From: Trichoplusia ni
Lineage: Eukaryota > Arthropoda > Insecta > Lepidoptera > Noctuidae
DNA length: 64,000 bases
Direction of reading: 5' to 3'
Assembly (NCBI RefSeq): GCF_003590095.1
Contig: NC_039499.1
Location: 1-64,000 of the forward strand
Both the position numbers and the translations under genes were made by a program. Within the stretch, counting starts at the first letter, position 1, and every line of letters starts with the position of its first letter. Below the pieces are notes generated by a model, which saw nothing but the letters and a program-made list of their open reading frames with translations, made no database searches and was not told the origin of the DNA. Positions 12,955 through 28,200 of the stretch are shown here, piece after piece.

Positions 12955-13248
12955 GCTCTGTCAAATTCATCTGACAGTTGGAAACCAACCCAACTCTGAA
13001 CTCTGTTGACGTCACGAAGTCGCCCGCTCAAGTCATTGAAATTAGCTCACACAGAAAGTTGTTTTTTCCCAGCGAAAAGCAAGCAGGAAAATAATAGCTC
13101 ACGTCATCGTTCCGTCTCTTGGAGTGCTCATGGTGCAACATTAAAATTAGTCATACGTGCGTGTGTAGTCATTATAGTTACAAATTTTGGAGACATTAGC
13201 TGTTCGCTCAGTGTTTTAAAAGTTCGGCACCGATAAAGTTGACTAAAA
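12955..13248 (+). other. Probable annexin promoter and 5' UTR
   Basis: This stretch has higher G+C than its surroundings and ends in a favourable start context (CTAAAAATGA). A TCAGT initiator-like motif lies at about 13208-13212, some 40 nt before the ATG. An open frame at 13006-13236 has no recognisable homology and is probably leader sequence. The exact transcription start is not determined. Confidence 0.4.
13007..13014 (+). promoter_or_regulatory. CRE-like palindrome TGACGTCA upstream of the annexin start
   Basis: A perfect TGACGTCA octamer, the consensus for CREB/ATF bZIP factors, lies about 240 bp before the annexin ATG in a locally G+C-richer stretch (12.95-13.25 kb) that probably contains the promoter and 5' UTR. 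The same octamer also occurs inside repeats in this window (50.2, 52.0 and 63.25 kb), so its presence alone is weak evidence. Confidence 0.3.
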
Positions 13249-16200
13249 ATGAATCCGTGGCAGCAAGTAAGTGGTTTCTTTTTTTGTAGTTATTAGTTTA
13301 GGCTTTGTGTGAAGGTCTTTCGTAATGCGCTGTTAAAATTTGAGACGAATTGGTCCGGTTGGTGTGTAAAAAGTTTGGTTATCCGATATCGGCGTATTTT
13401 GGGAGGCCGTTGCTTTGTTTATCACAATAATATTGATTTTTTCTCGGCTAAAAGTAATAGTTCAAATCAAGACTTTTGTAAAGAAGGTATTTTAACGATT
13501 ACTTTAAGTTTTATCAAAAATAATAATGTTAGTTTATATGGAAGTAATAGATCTATAGGTTCTGACTCTAATTTTGTATGAAATGTACAAAGTAAACCAA
13601 CTTTTGAAATAATTTGTTATGTACATAGATATTTCAAAGAGTCTAATTTGTCAAAAGTTTCTATAAAGTGACCTACTTTTTAACTTTAGTTATGGTTGTG
13701 TATAGAATATCAATATTATTATGATTATAATGTGTGTGTTATGAATGAAAAATAGAGCATGATTTCACCAGCACAATATGAGTAGACAATCACTGGTTAT
13801 AGGTTTAATTAAAATGAGAAATCAGAAAATTCCAACTAAGTTATTTAATATTAAGATTACAAGCTATTGTTAGGTAGACAATGAATTGATTGTCATTTTC
13901 ATTTCCTTCAAGGGCCAAGGATACCCGCAACAGCAATACCTCCATAATATTGGATTTAGCAACACAGCCCCACAGTCTTTTGGGAACCCGTTACCAATGC
14001 CAGGGTTTCCCACCATGGGATACCCAGCACCTCAGCCTGGCGGTGGTCCAGGGTACCCTCAGGTATCACAGGGTTATCCTCAACAAAGCTCGGGGTATCC
14101 AACAAGTCAGGGTTATCCAAACACTGCTCAAGGGTACCCATCTCAGGGTAGCCAGGGTTATCCTGCTCAAGGGGGCTATCCCCAGGCCCCAGAGGGCTAT
14201 CCTCCTGCTCAAGGGGGCTATCCCCAGCAAGCTCAAAGCGGATACCCTCATGGGAATGCCCAAGCTGGCTACCCCCAAACTAACCAATACCAGGGTTATC
14301 CGCAACATAATCAGTCACAAAGTCATAGTCAACAAGCTTACAGTGTATCATCCGTGCCTGAAACAGCACAGGTATGTTAACACCTTTTTTAATCCACCTT
14401 TATCAATTCAGTACTTATGCTAAAAACAATAATTCTAGGTTGAATACTTTCACATATATTTTTTTAAATAGTATTGTAATCTACTATTGTTTATTTGTTT
14501 ACCATTGTGCTAATCTGATTAAGCGACTTATTGTGATAAGCAAAACATGGGCTTGATGCATGGTTGGTATTAGTTGCATGCTCTATTGATTTTATTATCA
14601 GCTTTTGATTATTTGGCTAATATAATTTGCAGAACAGTCTATTTTGCACATTTAGTTTAATGGTCATTATTGGTTTTGTTTGTGTTTTTCTGTAGTTTTT
14701 TTAGGATATTCACAGGAGCTAAGCTTTTTTAGTGTCTTCAGTCTTATACTGTACTAGCTGTTGCCCACTACTTTGTCCCCATGGGTAGAAGATATAAGTT
14801 ATGATTTATACCTGCCCTGTTTTTTTCACATTTTCCATTGTATCCTCGCTACTATTAGTCGCAGCGTGATGGTTTATAGCCCAAAGCCTTCCTCGATAAA
14901 TGGTCTATTCAACACAAAAATATTTTTTCAATTTGGACCAGTAGTTCCTGAGATTAGCGCGTTCAAACAAACAAACTCTTCAGCTTTATATATTAGTATA
15001 GAAGTATAGATTCAAAAGTTCAGTAATTTTTGTTAGAGTTACTTGAATCTGTTCATTAATTTAATTATAATTGTCTTGCCATAATTTGCGTTGTAAAAAC
15101 TTGTAATATTTAAAAAACGGGTATCCCTAATTGCTGTATATCAATATAGTCGAAATAGAATACTATTCTATTCATCTACCATAAAAAAATTAACCTCCAT
15201 TGCACATGTTAGGCTCAATTACATGGTCAGGTGGATCAGATATGTTTATCATGGCATTTCACATAGTACAAGAAAATACTTTAGATAACTTTGAATTTAC
15301 AGAGCACTAGATTGTTATGAGTATTGCGAATTTAATCACAGACATAATTTATAATGCTTCAGCTCACATCCGAAAAAAACATGATATAAAACTGCTATTG
15401 AATCAAATTAAATATGTGTTATTGGAATGGGTTATGTACAACATAACATATGACATATTTTGATGTTATTTTATTCACTCATGCCATTGAGTTCTTTATA
15501 GTTTATATTTAAAATTGGAAAAGCCTATCAGTCGCAGCTTGCAGCTCAGGCCTTTGAGTATCCTGTTTCTTATCAGAAATAAAAACAAACATTACATTAT
15601 ATGAAATCATTTCTGTTTGCCTTTCCAATACCTATTTACTAATTTAATTTAATATTAATCATCTTTTTCCCCTCTCTCTCGCTTTATAGAGCAGGTGTAT
15701 CAGTGACATTGGAATAAAAATTATTTGTCAATTTACATGGTTCCAAAACGTCACTCTCAGGGACTAATAACTGCCAACTTATTTACTCCGTTGGCTCCGC
15801 GATCCGAATTGTGTCTTGGCGTCTGATACGAGAGAGATCCACTTTACCTGATCCTTGGCTACTTTTCGCCGGTCATCGGCATGAAGCGCCCGAAGGTCCG
15901 CCTCAACTATCACTCCAGCGATACCTTTTTTTTTTTCCCTATCCCATCCCCTTCCCGCCGGGGGGCGAGAGAGGGGTATGTGGGACTCCGCGGTGAACAG
16001 CGTTCCAGGTATACCCACTAAAAAGACCCAGCGGCACTCCGACCTCACCTGAGTGGAGGGGGCCTGGGAGTCTATGTCGTCCAGTACTCCAGCGATACCT
16101 GGGTCAACTGACAAAATACTACTCATGCACGGTGCCATTTCATAGCCTGAGTCCCGATTTGAGTTTATATTACTAAGGTCAACTCTTATAAAGGCAAGCC

Positions 16201-19200
16201 TCGCCTGCCTGTCCTTTTGTTTTGTCCCAAATAGTGCGGTTTAACGATCCGACTCGCTAGACATTTGTTGTAATGTTTATATTTACGAGACTAAATTGAC
16301 CGCGTTTTATCTATCAAAACAATAACAATCAAAGGCTAATTAAGTCATTTAAGCTTTGATTGTTACTCAAAAAATATGCTATAAAATTAATGAATTTGTT
16401 TAGTTGTTCAGTTTTCTCGGCTTATATTTCGTGTTACAGGCATTATTAGCTGTCTGATAGGTACGTTCCCAATTATCCTGTTAATTTGATTAATATTGTA
16501 TTTGTTTTTATATTAGATCGTCGATCGTTACCGCGAACTCATTTGAATCCAATAGGACTGAGTCACAGACCAATTTAAATGTAGAGAGGAAAACCAGGCC
16601 TTTGCCCTTCAGAGGAACTCCAATGGCCAATAATAATAAAAGGGGATAATCAAAATCGAGACTGCCTAATATTAGCAACCAGCTAAACAACCAGTGTCAC
16701 TAGTCGCCATATATTTGAACAAAATAAAAAAGAAACTTGCAATTTAAATTCGTTGCGAACATTATTGAGAGTAACACAGGAGGCTGGCGTCCGTACCTAC
16801 TCGTACTGTGACTCTATTCAAGGAACAGTTTGCTGCAATTACATTGTTATGCTCACTTCGCCTCTCAGTACATTTATCAAAGCAACCAACGATTCAGTCT
16901 TGGCATTGGTCCCCACTACAATGGATGTAGTGATCACTAAAATCTTTGTTCTCACCTGTAAACCAGGCATTTTGTAATAATCTCGTGTTATGGTGTTAAA
17001 TAGTGATGCGACTGTTCCCGTTTGTTTAATATAAGTATTGAGAATTAATATGTCCTCTGTAACATCTAATTCAAGTATGCGCAGTGCCTATAGAGCATCA
17101 ATTGGTATACGGCGAGGATTCAAATCGTTTCGTTATACGGTATTTATTTTCTTTTATGTGTTTCAATGATATGTTATTTGTTCCAATTGTGTCCGTTGAG
17201 AGACAATCGTGCATCACGCATAACTAGAGCTAACAAGTTAAATGCTTGAGTGCACGTTTACGCACGTTTAGACTATTCATGTTTGCCTGGTGTTTGCAGC
17301 TGGTTGTATGTCTATAAATAGGCATAGACATTGAATCTATTACATCGGAATCTGAATTAGAAATATTTATTTGCTCAAACATCATTAAATCATTTAAGTA
17401 GAAAAGATCAACAGTCTTTTAAGCGATGGTAATTAAGGTCCCTGCACTATGAGAGTTAACCAATTAGCGACATAAACTTCCTAGCAGTCCTCCGACTTGG
17501 AATAGGTTTTTCCCCTGATAAGGCACACAGTCCTCCAAGTAGAGTCAGTCATTTCCATTCATTTATATATTGCGTCCCGTTTTAATACCACTCAAGCTAC
17601 CATATACGCTGAACAATTCGTTGGCAGCAAAGGATTCCCAAATTAATCATATTTTGTCTCAGTCAGTACTTAGGTAGGTAGTTACAGTAATGTACATTCT
17701 TCCTTATAGATAACAATGCCACTTAATGATATTACTTCTTATACTGTATCATTACACTTATAACCAACACGTGATTAATACTTGGACATGGAATGCTATC
17801 ACATTAGTAAATACTTAATATCGTATCGATGGGCTACAACAACTATATTATGATTCGAAAGTCATGATTGTATAAAGAACTTTATTGTTATGTTTTTATC
17901 ATATCATGATTTCTCTCTATTTCTCTAAATGCTTGCTTTTCACGTGTAAATTACGTCAAAGGCTTTTACTACAGAAATATAACATTATTGTAAATTTAAC
18001 AGTTTCCACATCTCACTTTATCGATTGACGGCCTATTCTTTCAATTTTATGTGTAGTATGTACAACTGTTGCTTATATTGGTTTGGGTAGGGTACTGATA
18101 TTCTAGCTTTGATACGAGCATTTAAAGTAACACCTTTGCTAAAGTATGTTGGGCTTACGGGCTTACTAAATACTAAACCACACTTGTTTTCCTCTCTCTT
18201 CATCCAGACACTTGGATACCTTTAGCTTGATACATTATTTTCAATCATTAGGTGTTTGGTGGAAGTAGCATATAATGTAGAATGTATTTTTTATCTAGAA
18301 ATGTTTTTCTGTGAAAAATATTGACTCCAATCGTATAAGTTATTACAAAACGTCTGTAAATGTAATCTAAATCAATCAGAACAGCATTTCTTTTTTAATT
18401 TTCTTGTGCACTTAAAAGTAAACTCATTTGATAACGTGGAAATGGTTCTATTTAATAATTTTGAATTCAGACTCCAGAATAATTTTAGTTTACGAGAAAA
18501 CCATGAACATGGGGAGACAATCTCGACTCCTTACTGGTCTGGTCTCAAGTAGCCGTCAGCAAAGACAGATGCATTAAGGATGCAGAGGCCATATAGCCTG
18601 GAGTTTGTAATAAAAAATCGAATGAAAAGCTCCAAAGACACCAAAATAGGCATCATAAACAAACTAAATTAACTTTACCATTTTAAGGACTATTACTTTA
18701 ACACGAACTTCTATTTCAGACGAAACCAACCGTAGTGCCCGCGAATCCCTTCGACCCTCGCGAAGATGCCGCCGTCCTCAGGAAGGCCATGAAAGGCTTC
18801 GGCACAGACGAGAAGTCCATCATCCACGTCCTGTCCAGACGCACCAACGAACAGCGTCTCAGAATCGCCTTCGAGTTCAAGACTTTATATGGAAAGGTGA
18901 GTTATTTTGATAGATGCTCCAGTGTACGGCTTGGTTGAGTGGTTTTTACGGTAATGACCTCTGTGTGAGGTGTTGAGGGTTTGATCCCATCATAGGATTT
19001 ATATATGGGGGTGTGCCGGAGTGCTATTCTGAATGCTTGGTTTAAATCTGAATGTTCTTGGGTATGTGATTTGAATTGTCGAATGAAATTTCTGTAAAAA
19101 GGGCAGATTTCGATAGCATTGAAGCTATTTTGTTCAACGTTTGTTGTACTGGATAGGATATCTGATCCCTGTTAAAAAAGAAAGAATATTAAATTATATG

Positions 19201-22200
19201 CCCTTTCTTAAGGTAACTCTCCAAAATCGTATCGAACAAGTTTCTACATTCCTCTATAATGTAGGTATTATGTAAGCGCAATTCCGCGTTAAAATTTATT
19301 ATGTATGGCTATAAAATTCATGTGTGATTAAGCTACTATAAAAACGTTTTCAATCATTAACAAAAGAGCACGATGAGGCACGAGGTATGTTTACATTCAT
19401 GTGGTAATTCGTTGCGTACCGTAGACCACACGTCAATGTGAAAAACGAAGTGCGAAAATAAACTTTATTGCTTCGAAATAAAATACTTTTTGAGGTAAGC
19501 CACTGATGAGTAAATATCAAACAGTGCCTGTACTATGAGATCCGAAAACGGGATTTCTGGTGTAGAAGTGAGACGCCCTTGTCGCTAAGCAAATTGTTGA
19601 GTACCGTCTAGCTTACACAAAGGCAATTGTCCTTTGGTCTCGTTACTGGGTTGTAAGCTAATTGTTCAACCCATACCAAGGGCAAAACGTCACGTGCAAG
19701 CACGATGCACCAACTACTAAAAACAGTTCGGTTCATTCTCACTGTTGGAGTAAATACTTTTTGGTTGGGAATGGCAACATTCCTACGATAAAAAAACATG
19801 GTACAGGTGCTTATTGTGACGTCATTAAAAACTAGTAGTTAATATGATAGTCATAAAGATGATTATCGTCCCATCCTTTGTTTACAGCTGACTTTGATAA
19901 GAATCTGAGTGTTGTACGACGCTGTACTCCAGTTATCTTCAATTACCGTATTTCTTCACTGTAAAGTACTTCAGCTACTTACAGGTAGCTTCCGTTCAAC
20001 TTAGAAATAGGACGGAATATTCTAGAATTCTTGATAAGTTATGATCATGAGCTGGCCTATTTGAATAATAGGTACAATTGTAAATATTGTTTGTGCCCAC
20101 TTGTGTTTGTTGTAGTGTGATTGTCAGGCCCTTAGATTATAGAAGACCTTTTATGCTTTTACCTTTTTTCATACCATAAAAGGTCTTCTTACATATCTAT
20201 CTGTCGCTATTTTATACCTTAAAGAGACAACGGACGCATTCATGGTGGCATAAATCCTTCTTTATTTAGGTATTCAGTTCTAAGGTCATTATTGTTATTA
20301 TAGATCGATAAAAATAGAGGTAAATACATAAATATCAGTCTTTAGGGGACAAAGTTTACCAATTCACTAAATGTATCCATTAATTCATTAAGCCAGCCAT
20401 TTCCAATTTGTTTTTAATTAAGAAATGTGTCAGGTATATTGTTGGTCAGTTAATTGATATTTACTGTGTTACGTCAAACAGCGTTTATATTATTACTAAT
20501 TTTACTAAGTAACAGGGTATAAATAATAATAATACCTACAGTATTCTTATGTTTAGTTTAGGCATGTCTGGGTTTGGGCAAGATGAGTCTCCGATTCCAT
20601 ACAACATGTGGTTTTTCTTCCAACTTTTTCTTATAAATACTTTTCCCTTTTAAATTTTTCTTTTTTCTTGGTTTAAAGCTTCTTTAAATTGTCGCACAGC
20701 CATACCCTTACCGTATTTACTTCATTACTTTTTACAAAGGCCTTGCTGCTTGCAATGCATGTTTGTTCCTCGACGACCTAGTAAACGCGATACATGCATA
20801 TTCCGACACGAAACATTTGTTTTTCTGTGTATTGAAATAGAAACATGCACACTTTTACATTACTTTAATAGCCTATTTGCCATTCGTTTGTGAAATGCAA
20901 TTTATTTTCATCGTTTTTGAGATCTGCCATCAGGAATTCTAAAATCGTGTTTTAGACAGAATTTAGTATCTGTTTTCCAAATATTCATTGCTACATTTTT
21001 GTCTGCGTCAGCGACTTTTGTCTTTCTATTTAAAAGAATCGAGCGCAATCATTATTATATCACTCAAAGTTTCAGTTGCTTCTTGCCCATGGGCAAGATC
21101 ACGGGCAGATGCTAGTATGATAGGCAATAAAGACTCGGCAGTCGTCCAAAGTTTACGAGCATTGCAATAGAGCTCTTGATCTAGAAGTTAAGGTCATCGA
21201 CCGTGAGATGGGGGTTCATTGCTTTTCTCAATATATCATTCTTATTATGTAGAACCTAAAATATGCGTTATATTTGTGTTTCGAAAAGTATCCATTCATG
21301 TATTCACAAAATTGTCTATCTATTTTAGCAGCTGCTTTACAATACAGTCCGCAATATATTTCCTTTTTATCAAATTTCCGAAACGCTAGAAGTGTCAAGA
21401 TATATGGAAATGAAAGATATATTATGGTAAAATATAGAAAACAATGGAAATCTCTAAACCGACAAACATTTAATTTTTTGATGTCAATTTCCAAAAGCAG
21501 TATCAATATTCACATTTCTTTTTCATCACATCTTCTAAACCAAAAATATAATCGTTATAACTTTATAGTGTCCTATTACTGTCCTGACATATTTTTGTTA
21601 CATCGGAACCAATCAATCTTCATTGTTCTACTCCATATTTCGTATAACCTCATTATTCCCCCAAATGCTGGCTATAGATATCCCTACATGACTTGCCAAG
21701 TCTATTGATCCTCGTACTGAGAAGTACATAGGTAAACGCTATTATGTACACGTATATATTTACATCGTAATTCCTAGAACAAACATATGCTTATTTATAA
21801 TGTCACATATAGGTTTCTTAAGTCGTTTTCCTGTAATTTTCTTCTTATTAAATGAATTTGTCGTTACGCATTATTATATTTAAATGTACTCGAGTTTTCA
21901 TAAATAGTATCTACTGGTATTTTATCGATTTCCTGATTCACTAAGAGTGGATATTACTTGTAATTTGTTTCCTATTTCCTTATTGCTTTTGTTTGATTTA
22001 TGTTAATCGAATTTCAGTTTCTTTTCAATGGCATGATGTGGTCTAATATTAAAAAGTACGGATTTTTTCGTGATGACCCAGATCTTGTTTGTTATTTTAC
22101 TTATTCCTTGAACTCAGAAATCGGAATGCAATACTTCGAAATCATTGCAGTTTGATTCCAAAAAAGGTTCCAGTCTCTTTAAAAGCCAGAACTTAATTTC

Positions 22201-25200
22201 GCGTATATTTTTTACTAGGATCTCGTGTCAGACTTGAAGAGTGAAACAAGTGGCAAGTTTGAGGATCTGTTGGTCGCGCTGATGACTCCACTGCCGCAGT
22301 TCTACGCGAAGGAACTACATGATGCCATCGCGGGAATCGGAACTGACGAGGACGTGCTCATCGAGGTCATGTGCACCATGTCCAACCACGAGATCAATGT
22401 CATCAAACAAGCTTATACTGCAAGTAAGTAGCTTCTATTTTTACTAAAACCCTAATAGCGGTTATACCCTGGGGACTTGTAAAATGATCAGAAATTATCC
22501 TTGTTTTGAGGAATTTCGCATGCTAGCTAAAACTGCCACAAAAGGTGATGATTAGCCTTGGCTAAATAAATAAGTTAACAATTTTTTTTTTATTCATTCA
22601 TAAGTAAAGATAGTAATTGTATGATCTTTAAGAACTGGTTTCCAAATTTCTTATCTAGATCTTTTTAGTATTCTTATATTCTAACTAAGGATACAACCAA
22701 TCTTTACTAACTAAAACAATTGGTATGAAATTGCGTAAATTGCAGTAAAAACCAGCGGTTTCTTAGACCGCGAGTCCTTGGGCGTGTGATGCTCTAACTA
22801 ATGAACTGTTTCCTACGAACGTGCCTAAAATAACACCGTTTCAATGTTTCTAGTACAATTGCAAATTATACGCTTCGTTAATTTTTGTCAGAGCGTCTTG
22901 AAGCCCATAAATGTCAAGTATTCAGTCATTCTAGTGAATGAAAAAGTAGGTTCAGAGAAGAAAAATAGCGTATTTGCTGATGACTTCGGTGTCGCCATTT
23001 AATATTATGAAAGCAGACAAAACACGACCGATTCTAAGCACTCTTAGGGGATGTTACCTAAATTACACCAGGAGTCTAGCGCTAATGTAATTAATTTATA
23101 CTTTTACGAGCTCTCTTACATATTATCCACAAGGTTACATGTTATGCGGCTGGATATCACTTAATAGGCATGTTTTACGCCCATTTTCATCAGAATGATA
23201 TTATTTGGGTCGTATCCAAACGTCGAATAGTTAAGTCATAATGACGTCATTCTGGTACTTATGCTTTTTTGGAGTCATGGTTATGAGTCAACTGTTTTTG
23301 TTGATGGTCATTTTTGTTATCTAGTAGAGTAGCGGGCGAGCAGAATTGTCGTTAGGGGAATCCATAGATAAGATACATGATATTAGTGGCCTTGTAAATG
23401 CCGAATTACATTCAGTACTTTGGTAGATCAATCCCAGGAAGTTTCAGTTTTCCTTTTGAATCATATGACGGAAAAATGATTCTTGATACTCACATCGATT
23501 TGGTATTTTGGTAAACACTATCAGCTTTCCTAGAACAAATAATATGGGCATAACTCCAACAAGAAATACATCGAACTGTTATTGTTATACGTCAACGACA
23601 GCCCTTTCTTTCCATTACTTATTATTCTTATGTTGGCATCGATCCCAATTGTGCGAATGTAAGTACGAGCAAACAATAAGGGTGTGTCCTGTTCTGTGAA
23701 AGCGAATGTGAATGTCTCATGGGTCGATTCCCAGACGAATAATTTCAACTTATGAATCATTGATGTTCTTCGCATGAAAACAAATCGTAGAAATAAAATT
23801 TTAAAGATGTACATTAGCTCCTAAAATTGGAAACCTAAATATTGGATGTTTTGTAGGTGAGGTTTTGTATAGTAGGTAGTTAGGTATACCTACTGAAGTG
23901 AGGGCGGACGTTGCTTTCTGTTATTTACTACCGAATGGTGTTTTACTACCACTCAACTTATCCTTTTGCAAATGGAATACAGGATAGGGTCGCAAAACTG
24001 CTGTAAGTCTCTTTCGAGGCTAGTCGTATCAATGTCTCATAGAATTGGAGTGCAAGAAATACGTGTATCTCTAATATACATACTGGGATTTGATTTCAAA
24101 TCTCGCCTTGTCTTAAGGCTACAAAGAAGTGGTACCAGTTAAATTGATGATTTGATGTATTTTATTTTTATTTACAGTGTACGGAACTCTCTTAGAAGAC
24201 GACCTGCGTGGTGATACATCTGGCAACTTCAAGAGGCTCATGACTTCTCTTTCCATGGTATGTATCTGTTTAACTTAAACTAAAATTTGGAATCATTCAT
24301 TACTTTTTGATGCAAATGCGAGCTTGGAATTAAGTGACCAAGTTTTAGTAGAAATTAACGAGGGCTGAAAGAAATCTTGAAGTTTATTTTTGGCCCCAGA
24401 GTAGCCTGATGTTATTTTATTAGAAACTACTACCCTCTGTAGATATTTGGAAACGTTCCAAATTTTGTATTTGAACTCAAAAAAACATCGTTAGATTCTA
24501 ATTTGTCCAATTGTGGTTTCCAGGGTAATAGATCTGAAGACTTCCATGTAGATCAAGAAAAGGCGCGAGAAGATGCCAGAAGTTTACTTCAAGCTGGTGA
24601 GTTTTTACATAATGTATCTTATTTCTATGCATTTAAGTTGCTTTTATTATGATAACAAAATCGTAAAAAGTGTTTAATTAATGACACTAGTTGCTTGCAG
24701 GAATTTAGAGTTTAGTTTGGACTATATAGAAAAATATTATTAATTATAAAACATATTTTATTTTTACAATATCTTGTCTGATTGCATAGTTTACCTTTAT
24801 TATACCTGTCTTTATAACATGTGACGTATATAAATAAAAAACAAAAGTTGTTTTTCATCGCTTACGCCTTATAATAGGACGGATCTCGTTGTTTGCCTTG
24901 AACTATTTGTTACGGCTACAATAGTCTAGAGTATAGACTAGACTAGACTGTTCGTTCTGACCTGATTCGTTCGTGTCTTGCTAACTATTATAACTTGAAT
25001 TATTAACAAAAAACTGATATTAAATAGATATTATATTTCTATTACCTAAATAAAAAAAATAAGTTTTCTTTTCAAGTAGGCCGTTTTTCTGGCAGTTCTT
25101 ACAGTATACTACCTATTATTGTATTATTTTTATCAACTCCTAGAAGACACTGAAGTAATAGTATTATATTAGTAGCTGTTGCCCGCGACTTCGTCCCCGT

Positions 25201-28200
25201 GGGTAGATATTTATATGTTATGATTTATACCTGCCCTGTTTTTTTTCACATTTTCCATTGTATCTTCGCTTCTATTAGTCGCAGCGTGATGGTTTATAGC
25301 CTAAAGCCTTCCTCGATGAATGGTCTATTCAATTTGGACCAGTAGTTCCTGAGATTAGCGCGTTCAAACAAACAAACAAACTCTTCAGCTTTATATATTA
25401 GTATAGATATCTAGATTTTAATGTTCACTTTCTTATTCTTATTATCTGTAATTTCTCTTTAATTTATCTCTATCTTTTCTTTAATTAACACCCAATTCAA
25501 TAAGCTGATAAAAATATTATTCCTAACCTATTACTAGACAAAAGTTTCTTAACTTTACTATGTCATGTAAATATGTTAACACCATGTTTCGCGGTACATT
25601 GACTACTTGTCAGCAATACAAAGCGGTTTGACATGTCCTTGTAATGTTCCGAAGCAAACTCGTGTGTCATTTGTTTAAAACATAACGCACTTGTTGAATA
25701 CAAATTGTGTAACGTAGTTGTATTGGTGTTTAAGCTATAGTGGGGTTGAATATTTTCATATACGTATATATATATTTTTTTGTTCCATTCCCCTATGGTT
25801 GACTAATACAATGTCAAGACGGATGCCTATTGTATTGTATATAAAATAATAATCTTGATAAGTCCCAATGTTATCTTAAAGTCTAGAAAGACTTTATATT
25901 TATTTAGCAATTAAACTAATAAATTCCCGATTATAATGTACCTACTTAGCTTGTATTGACTTGACAACACATGTGCTACGTGCGAATCGAACTCAGTTCA
26001 AGAGCGTTCACCTTGACTTTATAAGCATTACACTTGTTTGTTTGCAAGATTAAAATATATTGGAACGATAATTAGCAGTAGGTAATTTTGTTCTTTCATA
26101 TATCACCTTGTATGCACTAGGTACTCTGAATATCCTCAATTAAAAGTATCGAACGAGCTTCAAAAAGGCGCCCTTGAAAGAGAAAACTAGAATTTGGGAT
26201 TCGTTCCTGTTTTCAGAACTATTTCTAAACACTGTGAGTACTTAGGCCACAGTTATTTATTAGTAAGGCCTTGCTCACGCGTATTTATCGGTATAGCCCG
26301 ACTAGTTTATCTTGCGACCCCGCTACCGTATTAGCTTATGATTAAGGACTCTGGTATCGTTTGAAACTAATTGGGACACTCAAGATAAATATTAAATGAA
26401 TAATTTATAATTAGACCTCATTAAATTTATTATAATAACTTAAGCCACGATCGGTTTGTTCGGTTCGTGTAGACAAATAAAACCCCGATATGTTGAAACC
26501 TTGAACCAGTTTCGCATCTCACTTAATAACCTACATTCAGATCAATGCACTTGGTAATTAGTGCGGATCAGTCACAGCATCTGAATGCTGACTCTCTCAT
26601 CATACGTAACTTTCATTTACTTGACTTGATTTGATTTATTTTGACTTTGATGGCCCTGTTGTTCAGATTGTTACGAAAAAAAATTGGATTCCTTTATGGG
26701 CTGAAAAACACCGAAAAAGTCCAGATTATCGCAACATTGATTTACGTAAAGACAGTTCTTATTTTTAAATAATTAGTTAAAAAATTGTTTACTTTATTAG
26801 TAGTTATCTATCTTCCTCCCGTTTAATTATCAAAGTCACAAATGCGTAGTTGGAAATACCAATTACAATGTTCTTAAATATTTCTCAGAATAGTGTTGTC
26901 GCTAAGCGGTAAAGCTCTTAAATAAAAAGAAAAAAAAAATATTTCTCATACATTGTGTATCTGAACTAATCTATATAATCTTGCGATTCTTATTAAACCC
27001 CGACGCAAAAAGAGGGGTGTTATAAGTTTGACATTAATGTCCGTTTGTCATCATAGCTCCCGCACGGAGGGACCGATTTAAACTTATTTTTAGTTTCAGT
27101 TTATTTTGTACTAAAGGTAAATGATGTGTGAGTATTCCTAGTTCCTAGACATGTTTGATAAAAATCTGCCGTTTATAAGTTGTGAGAGTTTTCATTTACC
27201 TGATTATTTGAAATCTTGTTATTTTTATGTAGATTACAGTCAATACAGTGACAAATGTCTTTTCATTTCATTCTTGATGTTTAATCCCAATATAGTAATG
27301 GCTGTAAAGTTTTAATTTTCCCGATTTTAAAATCTTATCTTGTTGTTTTTATATAGGTTACAACGTATTCAGTGACTAATATCTTTATTCTGAATGTTTG
27401 ATCCCACTATAGTACCTAATGACTCACTAAATACGTCTGATCATACGATTTGCTTCCCCCGCATTACTCAACCTTGTCCTTCATTGAAGCCGGCTGTTAT
27501 GATTAACGCATTCGTTCAACTGTGACGTGGTAACATGTCAGTGCAAACGTCACTTGTTTTGATGAGTCATCAAGAGTGACGTATTTTGTATACGGTTTGT
27601 TTATAGTGCTATGAAAGTTTAATGACTCCCACTGATGCAATTTAGTCACACTTTGATGAATGTCTTACGTGACCTATGCTAAAGATTTTAAGAATGGATG
27701 AACGATAGTGTTAACGTCAAGGATCTTTATAATATGAAATAAATAAACTCGTTTGTTTTAAAAGATCTGATTAGATTCTGCTTCTATCCTTACAAACAAT
27801 AATATCAGGCCAGTGACGACAAAAAAAACAAGGTTTTGTATTCGCTGAATAAATGATACAACGGAATAACACTACTTTATGACAAAAAAAAACTAGCCAA
27901 TTAACTTAAAATAATTTCATACAAAAAACGACCCTGAAACCACTCAGCTAAGTAACATTTTCCTTCAACAGGTGAGCTTCGCCTCGGTACAGACGAATCC
28001 GTCTTCAACGCAGTGCTCTGCTCCCGCTCGTTCCCGCAGCTGAAGGCTATATTCAACGAGTACCAGTTCCTCACAGGACATGATATTGATGATGCCATCA
28101 AGGCTGAGTTCTCCGGTGACCTTGAGAAGGCGTTGAGAGCTATCGGTAAGTTATAAATACCTAACTATGTAAGTAGATATATTATGTATGTTATCGCTAG

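Noticed and set aside
13890..14423. 177-codon frame overlapping annexin exon 2
   Set aside because: A frame-shifted shadow of the GYP-rich coding exon. The true frame joins exons 1 and 3 in phase.
14761..15009. 82-codon frame similar to one at 3559-3801
   Set aside because: Both lie within family A repeat copies. The similarity follows from shared repeat ancestry and not from a gene family.
21274..21708. 144-codon plus-strand open frame in annexin intron 3
   Set aside because: AT-rich composition, Ile/Asn/Tyr/Ser-rich product, no domain, and lies between two well-supported exons.
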